This document shows, one piece after another, positions 44,547 through 57,402 of a stretch of DNA of 64,000 nt. The stretch comes from Pelomyxa schiedti. Taxonomy: Eukaryota; Evosea; Pelobiontida; Pelomyxidae. Numbering within the stretch: the stretch's first letter is position 1; each line of letters opens with the position of its first letter. The position numbers and the translations under genes were made by a program. The notes beneath the pieces are model-generated. The model made no database searches and had not been told where the DNA came from. It saw only the letters and a list, made by a program, of their open reading frames with translations. The stretch spans positions 959 to 64,958 of the forward strand of contig JAHLWZ010000734.1 of assembly GCA_020536535.1 (NCBI GenBank), written 5' to 3'.

Positions 44547-45648
44547 CTAGCAACACCCATTGTTTGGTGGTGGTTCAGGAGCTACGGGGTCTGGGGCTAC
44601 AACAGGGACTGCATCTTCTGCGGGTTGTAGAGCGTCTGTGATTGAAGAGAGTTCAAGAACGCATTTTGCAAGCTTTTGCATAGCAACATCTAGTGGTTTA
44701 GTTTAAGTCAATAGAAGTTAAACCTAATCTCGGCTTACCTATGTTGGTGTTGTTCATTGCAGATGTGGCCACCCTGCAAAAAAATGTAAATCAGCGGTAA
44801 TAAACTGGAAAAACGTACCAGCCAATGAAGTGGTTATCTTGAACAAACTTGTCAAGTACTTCAGGATTCGGTACAGTTTGTGAGTCACACTATATTCTCG
44901 TTAGAAATGTTCCGAGTGGGGGAGCTTGTATCACCTTGTTGGCTATAAGCAGGCAGGGAATGTTCTCTCCATTGGCCAACTTCACTTTCTGATCAACATC
45001 TTCTTTCCACTAATAGTTTGAGTAATTAAAATAAAACCCAGTGACTCACTTTTATGACACCCTCGAAGGTTGCAGGCCTCTGTAGATCGTAAACTATTTA
45101 TTTTTGGTGAGTAGGGTTGAAACCGACAGAGAAATATACCTATAAGAGCAGCAATTGCGTATTTATAGTACGATCGAGTCATACTGCCTTCAATTATTAT
45201 AAAGTGTGAGGCAAGAAAAGAGTTGTAAAAAGGAGACCGAATCTCTCGTGCCCTGCAATGTCCCACAGCTGTTTTAGTTGTTACTTGGAGGATAGAATAG
45301 CCTTTAAACAACCTGTAGAGTGACTGTTGTATCGTCAACTGTCACTTCTTTTACACTAAGCCAAAAAGTTGTTAGTGTTTGTAAAAACAAACTAAAGAAA
45401 AAGCGAGTGCTTGGTAAAAGAAAAGTGCTAAGGGAAGAGACCGCACGCGAAATCAACGCCAATAGTGAGTTTGTAGTTTGGAGTAAAGATACCCTCGCAA
45501 TAACGCTTGATGATACTGGTTTTCCCCACGGCATAATCTACGAGGGAGGGAAAAAGCGCATTACGTTGTTATGTAGGAACAAACAAACGATGAAATGAGT
45601 GCCCGCACCGCCAATGACCAGAATTTTATACAAATGTCTCGTCGCCAT
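44547..45648 (-). CDS. Rab32/38-like small GTPase with altered switch II
   Basis: Prenylated Rab. Exon 1 has MATRHLYKILVIG, joined over an intron to DYAVGKTSIIKRYCEGIFTP, giving the P-loop GDYAVGKT. NYKLTIGVDFAC carries the switch-I Thr. The next exon begins LWDIAGHERFG, where the usual catalytic Gln of DxxGQ is His. SMTRSYYKYAIAALIG, VYDLQRPATFEGVIKWKEDV, DQKVKLANGENIPCLLIANK and CDS (NKxD) follow. HFIGW and ATSAMNNTNIDVAMQKLAKC replace the canonical ETSAK with ATSAM. It ends EPPPNNGCC, stop 44547-44549. DIAG and FIGW are Rab32-family traits. About 230 residues. GTP hydrolysis may be slow because of Gln-to-His. The 238 bp between this start and the next gene hold a short open plus frame with no recognised content. 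Confidence 0.82.
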
Positions 45649-45886
45649 GGCCCTTTGTTATCTTGCTCGATTTGAAAAAATTATTTGCTTTTACTTCTCC
45701 AACACTTTTTTTTCAAACAAGATCAATCTGGTGGCACCTTATCCGGGGATTGAGAGTGTCAATCTGTCAAAAGTCCAAGTCTCCTTTTACCCGCACGAAG
45801 TGGGTATTGTGGCTAGTGCCATAAACCAAGTTGTTTCATAAAATGGCCAGCAATAATTCCATAGAATCAGGAATTTTTGATTGGAG

Positions 45887-46876
45887 TTAACTAGAGCCAA
45901 GGTATTGCTCTGCAGTCATAAACTTCACTCCTATTTGAGCACACATAGCACGGACTGTGCGGAGGCCAAATTCCGCATCGGGCATGCCGTAGTCTTCGCC
46001 TAGGAGTTGTGTGCAGGCGTCGTGGATGATGCAAACATTAGCCTTTGGGAACATCTGCTTGGCGTTTGATGCGCTCTGGAAAACACAAATGCCTGAATAG
46101 GAGGGATTGATTAGCAGGATTCGGGAGAAAGGGGTTGTGTTGGATACCTAGAACGGTCCCTGTGAACAAGAAATCAACACCCTCGCCCAATCCATACTGC
46201 TTGCGGTACAACGTGAAAGCGTTGTAGTCTGTGTCGTTGACTCCGGCCATAGGCCCGATGTGCGCCGTGGAGTACAAGGAAACGCCGTTGAACTCACTCT
46301 TGGCAGATATAACGTAAGGATATTCACCAAACCTAGCAGGGTCTACAGACTTAGCACCAAATGTTGCCTCCACATCCTCAACAGTGTAGGCAGGAACAGC
46401 AGGGTGAGAGTCGCCGTTGTAAGCCTGGAATTGGGCACAGCGCGGCACAATAACAGCGGCTTTCCATCCCTTAGCGTCGATAACATCCTGAAGTGGCTTG
46501 GTCAACAAGCACGAGGTCGACTTCCCAGAATACACTGGCGAAGGGTGAGGCTCGTCCCTTTTCAGCAAATTGTGTGCCGGATACAAGCCACCTTGCTCCA
46601 CAAACTCCAATGCGCCGCGGTGATGCACGTCGCACGTGTAGACAGCCCGATCGCATGCTCTTAAAATTTTAGCAGCTGCAGCCTTCTCCTCTAAAGACGT
46701 GCCAGAGTAAAAACTACGCAGGGAAAAAAAAGAAAACGCAAAAAAAAAAAAAAGGCGTTAAACAACGAGCTGGTGCATTTTATGAAGGGGGATGCACCCC
46801 ACCTGCCGTTCGGATCGACGAATGCCTCACTCCAGTCGACAAGTACGTTAATTCTCACAGGCCTCCTGGTTGCCAT
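45887..46876 (-). CDS. Isochorismatase-like cysteine hydrolase (nicotinamidase superfamily)
   Basis: Start 46876 gives MATRRPVRINVLVDWSEAFV, with the N-terminal catalytic Asp in VDWSEAF. An intron (GTGGGG to GCGTAG) joins to FYSGTSLEEKAAAAKILRAC and VYTCDVHHRGALEFVEQGGL. The middle exon has KPLQDVIDAKGWKAAVIVPR and EYPYVISAKSEFNGVSLYST, offering a lysine for the Asp-Lys-Cys triad. FLFTGTVLGICVFQSASNAK places the nucleophile Cys in its family position, and NVCIIHDACTQLLGEDYGM and KFMTAEQYLGSS close it. Stop 45887-45889. About 265 residues, longer than bacterial nicotinamidases (about 200). The substrate cannot be told; the His-rich metal site of true nicotinamidases is not obvious. Confidence 0.75.
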
Positions 46877-47110
46877 TTTTTTTATTTTTTGATTTCTGCA
46901 GCAGGTCAACTTGATCAGCGCAGGGAACTGCTGTCTCCAGAGAGTTAAGGACTTGTCGACTGGAGGGTGCTTGTATTCTCAATAAGCAGAATCCTACTCC
47001 CAAAGGTTTCTTTGAAAAGAGTCCCCGGCGAACCTTTCAAATAAATCTGTCAAAAACCGAACCAAGCGAACTCATAAAAATAACAAACAAATAAAAAAAA
47101 ACCAAAGGCG

Positions 47111-48102
47111 ATGTCGGCCACGCCCGTAGCACCGGCGTCAGGTGGAGGCGATAGGGTTAAGTTGGTGGCCGTTGGAGATGGTGCAGTGGGCAAGGTAGGG
47201 TGGTTCTCCCCCTATCAATCGGTTTTTCACGTCGCCGTAGACTTGCTTGCTCATTTGCTACGCAAAAAACGAATTCCCAGAGAAATACGTACCAACTGTA
47301 CACTCCCGTTCCCTTCACTTCCTAAAAGAAAGCAAACCCCATCACCCCATTTGCTTGCCAAAATGCACGTGCACAACATTCTTAACCAAGCAAAGGTTTT
47401 TGAAAATTATGTAAAAGTTGTAAACAGACCAACGGTAGGCCACCCTCATTCTAATGGTAATTCCATAACACGGTTTACACGACAGGGAGAATTATGCTTT
47501 GAATTGTGGGATACTGCTGGTGTGTCGTTGATTTTCCATTATCCTCACTTATATTCCAAAGGCCAGGAAGACTTTGATCGTCTTCGCCCCTTGTCGTATG
47601 CTGTTGACAAGAAGCAAATATCTCTGCTCACTTTCGCACTAGATACCCAGATACTGACATTGTGTTGATATGTTTCAGTTTAGTCTCCAGGAGATCCTTC
47701 GATAACGTGAAGGTAAAGGGTTGTTGTTTCCATTTGTAGGGCTCAGTTTAAATAGGATCGATGGTACCTAGAAATTAGACATTACTGTCCAGGTACAACA
47801 AGAAATAAAAATGTAAACCATAAGTAATACTCTTCTTAGATGTACCAACCATTGTTGTTGGTCTCAAGTCAGACCTACGCGATGCTAATGCCGCAGATGC
47901 TATGACAGGCAAAGTTGACAACATAAGCACTGAGGAAGGCCAACAAGTGGCCACGAGTTTGGGGGCATCCGTGTACATGGAAGCAAGTGCCAAGACTAGG
48001 AAAGGGTTGGATGAAGTGTTTACTGCGGCGATAGACATTGCTATGACAAAAAAGAAACCCGCAACCCCACCAGAGAAGAAGAAGCGGTGCAGTATCCTCT
48101 AA
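47111..48102 (+). CDS. Rho-family small GTPase
   Basis: Regulator of actin and membrane dynamics. Exon 1 (47111-47194) ends GDGAVGK. A 46-bp intron (47195-47240) leads to TCLLICYAKNEFPEKYVPT (47241-47297). Then come VFENYVKVVNRPT, GELCFELWDTAG, QEDFDRLRPLS, YPDTDIVLICFSLVSRRSFD and DRWYLEIRHYCP. DVPTIVVGLKSDLRDANAAD carries a Rho-insert-like segment after it, then GASVYMEASAKTRKGLDEVF. The tail KKRCSIL is a polybasic CAAX box; final Leu predicts geranylgeranylation. YVPTVFENY is the Rho/Rac/Cdc42 effector loop. About 195 residues. Seven introns were confirmed by frame; the split Ser codon before YPDTD (TC|A) fixes the donor GTATGC. It shares a 235-bp divergent start region with the isochorismatase-like gene. 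Confidence 0.92.
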
Positions 48103-48323
48103 AAAGTTTTGTGTTTGATGCCTTGTAAACCAAAAAGTGTTGTGAAAATTTTTCTCCAAACCCCAACAAACAATCATCACAAAAAATCCCAGCCTCTTTG
48201 TTGCTACCAAAAGCCGAAAGTTTGAGCCCAATACCCCCACCAACCAGTGCACCAACCAACAAGCAAAGCAACAACAACCGACACCAAGAGAAGAGGGTGC
48301 CACGTTGTCTGATATCGATAGAT

Positions 48324-48953
48324 ATGGGGGAGTACATACACAGCAGGACTGTGATAATCGGAGGGAGGGCTGGTGACGGGAACTCAACACGATGGGGGTC
48401 ATTGTCTGAGTGGGACGAGCCTGGCTGGGGCATGCGCTTCTACGTACGTCCCAACACACCTCGTATCAATATCGTAATACTGGTTGTGCTGTGCTGTAAT
48501 CTTGCTTTTAAATAATAATAATAACGGGGTTAATTATCTATGGGAAAGATTGACGAGTAGATAGGTTGATCAGGATGGTGTGGTGAGTGGCGGAAACTCG
48601 AATGAATCTTCAGGGCCACAAAAGAGAAAAACCTACACTGGAACATTCAGAAACAATCACCTCAACGTAACCAGCAACCACGGTGTACTATATCAAGCTG
48701 ATGTCAAGGTCTGTTTGATTTTGCAGTACTATTATCTATTATATTATGGAATACTCTATGCCCACAAGTCGCAGTACATTACATATTTCCTCTTTCTTTC
48801 TTTCCTTACCTTATTCACACAATACAAACAATCACTTTCCAAACACAGGATGGTGAAATGTGCACTATATACATATCGCACCCTACATCAGGCAACGCCC
48901 TTGGAAAAGGACGAGTTACTATCAGGAATGGTGGTGTTGTACAGCTAAACTAA
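48324..48953 (+). CDS. Small basic protein of unknown function
   Basis: Three exons in frame, about 129 residues. Exon 1 has MGEYIHSRTVIIGGRAGDGN, then WGSLSEWDEPGWGMRFYVRP and NTPRINI. Exon 2, after an intron GTAATACTGG to GATCAG, has DGVVSGGNSNESSGPQKRKT, then FRNNHLNVTSNHGVLYQADV. Exon 3, after a longer intron (about 48709-48849), has DGEMCTIYISHPTSGNALGK and ends TIRNGGVVQLN, stop 48951-48953. I do not recognise the family. There is no signal peptide or TM. The Gly/Asn-rich, mostly beta-looking sequence could be one compact domain. Its 3' end lies 108 bp from the stop of the convergent helicase gene. Confidence 0.55.
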
Positions 48954-49060
48954 TCATAGATACCTTTGCCTCGGTAATGGCAAAAAACCAAAAGAAAATT
49001 GTATTTTTTTTTTAAACACAAGTGTTATTTTGAATAAAAGGACGATGTGGTACTCCCACA

Positions 49061-52515
<3,455 letters not shown>

Positions 52516-52656
52516 TTGATCTACGCAGAACAAATAAAAATCTGCAAACGAAAAAAAAAAAAAGAAAAGGGCAGAGTGCAGTTGCCCGGCAGGCAATTAA
52601 CCTAACAGATCTGTTTCGTTTCGTATCGTTTTTTTCCCACTTAGTTTTTTTTAATG

Positions 52657-55576
52657 TCACACAGCTTCGTGGGCCGTGCGTGAAATGATCTCGTCTTGTA
52701 GACTCTTCCCTAGATCACAGAAATAATCGCTGTATCCCGCAACACGCACGATGAGATCTCTGCAAGTAAAACAGCATGTGAGATTGATTGTTAGGAACAA
52801 GAAAAGGACGAGATGGAGGGGGTCACCTGTATTGTTCTGGGTGGTTCTGGGCTTGTATCAAGGTCTCGCGGTCAACGACATTAAATTGTATGTGGTGGCC
52901 GTCTAGTTTGAAGTATGTCTTTATCAGATTAACGAGTTTATCCAGTGCTGCATCTCCTTCAAGCACCTTTGCGATATTAATTGGCAGAAAGAAAAGGTAG
53001 GTGAATAGAATAACCTTTGGAGTAAATCGCATATTCAATAGGGTCCCGCCGGTGCGAATATGATCCATTTTTGCAACAGATTTCAGAACCGCTGTCGGTC
53101 CGTTACGATCTGCACCTTGAACAGGAGATACCCCTTCTGATAATGGGAGTCCAGCCTTTCTACCATCTGCACTTGCCAGTGTCACCGAGCTACATCTTTA
53201 AGCAACCAGAAAAAAGAGAAGTCAAACATACCCAAAATAGACATGGCAAGTTGTTGGGAGCATCATTACGTGGTACCAACCACCCTTAGTATTTGGTCGG
53301 CCCTCTACGCATTGTACAAATGACTCAAACACCTGGCACATGATGGAATCCGCTTCATCATTATCATTTCCATATTTCGGAGTATGGTTCTGAAGCATCA
53401 ATCTTATTCGCTCCCCACCAAGGCCACTGAAATTACTTTTTAATGCGGCACTTAATTGGGCTGCTGAAATTTGACTTGCAGTTGAATCATGTTGGAAAAG
53501 GAGATGATTTAATGCAGATAGGCAATCGGTAATAGTTCCTATTCCTACACCCTGAATGTAGGTGTTGTTGTACCGAGCTCCTCCACTGTTGTAGTCTTTA
53601 GCTTTTTTAATACAATCAGAGACCAGAATCGATAAAAATGGAGCTGGCATATTTTCTGCATATAGTCGTTCAATTACATTATTTCCTCGAACCTGGTTCA
53701 TTTGTTAACAACTTGAAATGGTGGAAAACATACCTTGATATCAACGAAATGTTTCAACTGTGTCCGAAATGAAGACAGAATATCGGCAAACGAATGGAAA
53801 CTCTCAAGTGTTACTCCTGTGGGAACTCCAATCATGTTTCCGGTGCGGGCATCCAAGCCCCCATTAAGTGCAATTTCCAGTATTTTCGGCAGGTTGAGGT
53901 ATCCTGTGAGGTTGCAGTTTTCCTTTCCATAACATGACACCTCCACACATCCACTTGAGCCACCTTCCCTAGCATCGGCTAGAGAAGCACCGTTTCTCAC
54001 GAGTTCCTGTACTATTGCATCGGTATTGAACATAGAGGGCTGGCCAAAACCAGTCCGAGAAATTCTTGCTGCATGCTTTAATAAGGAATCAGGGCTCCGC
54101 TTGCTTACTTGGACTGAAGCACTTGGTTGAAGAAGTCTCATTTGTTCAACTACGTCGAGTATTGCATGGGTTGCTGGTGTTGTGGCATCAGAGCCATCGT
54201 TGTGCAAACCCCCAACACCAATTTGGGCAAAATCTGTATATGTCATACTCTCTGCAGCTGTTACACCGGTTTTTGGGGGTGCTGGTTGATTGTTGAATTT
54301 GATCCAAAAGCATTGCAACAATTCACGTGCTCCTGTTTCTCCCATTTCCTCGGACGAACAGGCTTCAGTCCACCATCCAGCAATATGTTGATCCAAATGC
54401 CCAGGGGAGAAAGAATCCCACGTATTCAACTCGGTCGTAACTCCAAGATGGCAAAACCAATACATTTGCAGAGCTTCCCACAAATTACTAGGCGCGTGTG
54501 CTGGTACCTTCCGGCATATAGTAGCTATCTTCTCTAGTTCACCTTTTCTCCTAACCTGTTCAGGTGTTCCACTGACAGGTATGGCCTCTGCCATCTCAAG
54601 AGCTCGTTGTGAATAGCGAGTCGAGAGCGTAATGAGAGACGTTGCACAAATTCGCATTGCGTGTAGTTGTTCTGATTTACTATGTGCCATAGGGTCGTTC
54701 AACCAATCAAGTAAAGAAAGCTGAAGGTCGATTTCTTCAATAAAGTTAAGCATTCCTTTGTGATAAATCTTATTATCTAGAACACAATGTCCAGGTGCTC
54801 TCTATGGCACAATGGTAGGTTGAGAGGAAAAAATTGAAGGTGCACCTGTTCCATGAATTCCGTGAAGATCCCAGCCTTGTATGCCTGGATCCAATCGGGA
54901 GTCATCTTGGAGAAGATTACCTCACGTATGCTGCGCCCTGTCCAAAATGGAATAACTTTTTCTGCAAAAACCTATCCTGCTCAATGAGCCAAACGATGCG
55001 AATCACTCAGAACAGACCTGTCTTGTTTCAGTGGTTACATGAAATGGAACCTTTTCTCTTGAATTGAGGCAGTCGAGGTCTTCCAACGAATGGCAACACA
55101 ACTCAGGATAAGTTGGGCAGTGCTTAGGGGCCGGACCCTTCTCTCCAACTATGAGCTCATCTTCCCCAATGTAAATTGTGCAATGAGAACATAGATACTG
55201 GAACAACAGTGCCCGGATTCTTACAGGGCTCGTTGTTACCAATGAACAAAATTCCTTTTTAGTTAAAACAGAGGTTACTGGAGCCACACCGGAAAGAAAC
55301 AAATCCAAAACAACACTCAAGTAAAAAAAAAAAAAAAAAAAAACAAAAAACAGAAAAGTTGAAACAACAAACTGAGACACAAGAATCTGCCAACGGTTGA
55401 GTAGAGCAGCCCACGTAAAAATCAGTTACGAGGGACGCCCTCTCACAGGACAGAGCCTCACGTGCCCTCACACTTCCTTCACGTAGCCTCCTCACCCTCT
55501 CCGTCGCCATCATCCCATAAGTGGAAGTAGCTGCTGCTGTGCCCACGTCCGTTGCACCGCAGCACGAAGTAGTCAT
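52657..55576 (-). CDS. Glycyl-radical enzyme (dehydratase/choline-lyase clade), spliced
   Basis: Oxygen-sensitive enzyme that works through a glycyl radical. The N-terminus is [29 protein letters not shown], then [20 protein letters not shown] and [21 protein letters not shown] long exon (53698-54753) contains [20 protein letters not shown] and the thiyl-radical site [16 protein letters not shown]. The C-terminal exons hold [20 protein letters not shown] and the glycyl loop [10 protein letters not shown], ending TAHEAV at 52657. A single active-site Cys followed by Val-Glu points to the dehydratase/choline-lyase group (GCVE), not pyruvate formate-lyase, which has adjacent Cys-Cys. Candidates are hydroxyproline, diol or glycerol dehydratase, or choline TMA-lyase. 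About 830 residues, usual length. Introns show it is a settled eukaryotic gene though the family is bacterial. No targeting peptide is evident. Confidence 0.9.
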
Positions 55577-55651
55577 TTACTTCCCGTTGCGCTTTCTTGA
55601 AGTTGTCACAGACTTCGCAGAAAAAGGGGATTGATGCTTTGTTGATAGCGA

Positions 55652-56815
55652 ATGAGAACTTCGTCTTGTGCTGATGCGGGTGCACGCGGAATGTTGTTTG
55701 ATGTGAGGCGGTTCTCGGTGAATGACGGTCCGGGTATCAGGACAACTGTGTTCTTCAAAGGGTGTCCTTTGTCCTGCCTTTGGTGTCACAACCCTGAGAG
55801 TCAGGTGTGCTTTTTTACTACTACACGTAAACTTGTAGGCTACGTTATACTAATAGGTTGCGGCATGCAACTTCGCTTGCCTTAACTTGGTGGTATTTTT
55901 TGCCAGTCATATGCCCAGGAAGTAATGTTCCATGAAAACCGTTGTATTAAATGTGGAGCTTGCGCGGAGGCATGCACAAGTGGAGCCATCAAAAGAACTT
56001 GTGTGGATGATTCCACCTCTGTAGTAACGGTAGACCAGTCTCTGTGCACGTCGTGTGGGCGGTGTGTACCCCTCTGTGTAGCGGACGCCAGACTTCTTGT
56101 TGGGAGAGAGTACACTGCCAGCCAAGTCATGCAAATAATAGCTCGTGACATGGAATTCTATGAGGAATCTGGGGGAGGCGTAACGGTAATTCATCACCTC
56201 TCTTATCCTTAATTGAAATCATACACACAAAAAAATTGGTCAGTTCTCTGGTGGGGAACCGCTCTCACAACCAAAGCTTCTCAAGGAGCTTCTTCAACTA
56301 TGCAAATCAGCAGGAATTCACACAGCCGTGGACACCTGTGGGCAAGCAGCCTGGTCAGTGTTCAGTGAGATATTCCCCCTGGTCGACTTGTGGCTCTACG
56401 ATATCAAAGCAGCATCCCCGTCCACACACAAGCATATCACAGGCAAGGATAACAGTCTGCCAATCTCCAATCTCCGGCAGATCACCTCACTGGGTGCCAC
56501 TGTGATCATCCGCGCTCCAATTGTTCCTACTCTCAATGACTCACTGGAGGACATTGAAGGGTTGTGTGGAATTCTTGTGGGACTGTGTGCCATTCAGCAT
56601 ACTGCAGTGATAGGTGATTCTAATGGAGTACAGCACCCCACTGCCCAGGAAACACTGTCCCTCGAAGTAATGGGGTATCACAGCATTGGAAACCATAAGT
56701 ATGCAGCTTTGGGCCGTAAGTACCAACTTGCTGCCCTTATGAGTTTATCACAAGAGCACAGCGCTACAATTCAAGCCCACATAAGGCAACGTGTTCCCAA
56801 CATCAAATTACTATA
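55652..56815 (+). CDS. Radical-SAM glycyl-radical-enzyme activase
   Basis: Installs the glycyl radical by cleaving S-adenosylmethionine. Exon 1 contains [20 protein letters not shown] followed by [11 protein letters not shown], the CxxxCxxC radical-SAM cluster. Exon 2 inserts two ferredoxin-like clusters, [16 protein letters not shown] and [16 protein letters not shown], a mark of activases for dehydratase-type enzymes and absent from PFL activase. Splicing after GGGVT (donor GTAATT) joins to [33 protein letters not shown] and [20 protein letters not shown] follow, then [20 protein letters not shown]. It ends [10 protein letters not shown], stop at 56815. About 310 residues. Start ATG 55652 is 75 bp from the start of the enzyme gene on the other strand, so both must share one promoter. 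All cluster Cys are intact. Confidence 0.92.
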
Positions 56816-57114
56816 AAACAAAAGAGAAAGATCATACACAACATAGATAAACATTGGGACTCACACTTTTTGGCATAAACGGGGCAGAAAAGGTACTGGT
56901 TCTCTGTACCCTGTGAAGGGAAAATGCTGAAATGTCTGGACCACATCTGGACCATTCTACCGTTTCGTGGTCGTTCCAGGCTCCTAGGAGCATGACATTC
57001 CAATAGAACCTAATACCCAAAATATTCAAAGTGCGAGTACCAAACTTTGCCACGCAGGGGTTAATGCTAGGAAACCCGTTTCCATTGAGGAGGTTAGAGT
57101 AAGCTTCTGCCGGC

Positions 57115-57218
57115 GCACTAGTGGCGGAGTTGTGTTGAGCGTTTGTTCCGCGACCCACAGGGTGCGAGATCGAATCCGGGGCTTACGGCCCCACCGACAG
57201 TTCTTTTTGTTTTTTTTT
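57115..57218 (+). repeat. tRNA-derived Pol III-like element (SINE or tRNA relic)
   Basis: TGGCGGAGTTGT (57122-57133) matches the Pol III A box (TRGCNNAGYNGG) at 11 of 12 positions. AGATCGAATCC (57167-57177) is close to the B box GGTTCGANNCC, at normal spacing. A GC-rich hairpin (GGGGC/GGCCCC, 57178-57192) and a T-rich run (57201-57218) that could terminate Pol III follow. The T-arm and anticodon arm do not pair well, so it is not a working tRNA. It sits in the 587-bp gap between convergent genes (56816-57402). The remainder of the gap has an open minus frame (56832-57158) that I do not believe is a gene because it runs through this element. Confidence 0.55.
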
Positions 57219-57402
57219 GGGGAGATTGAGGTGAGGGAGGAAGGAACAAGGAGGAGGAGGTGTAACAAATTATAATGATGCCACACCCCTCTCATGAGAA
57301 AACACAGACCCAGACCCCCAAACAAGCACACCACTTATAAATATTAATAAATAAGCCTTTGCTTGTGCTTGTTTCCAAAAAATAGTTGTTTATGGAAACT
57401 GT

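Noticed and set aside
52657-56815. Bacterial contamination of the assembly
   Set aside because: Both glycyl-radical genes contain several GT-AG introns needed to keep frame, and flanking genes are clearly eukaryotic.
56832-57158. 108-residue minus-strand open frame
   Set aside because: It runs through the tRNA-derived element and has no start context, homology or splice partners.
57115-57218. Functional tRNA gene
   Set aside because: A and B boxes are present but the T-arm, anticodon arm and acceptor stem do not pair properly.
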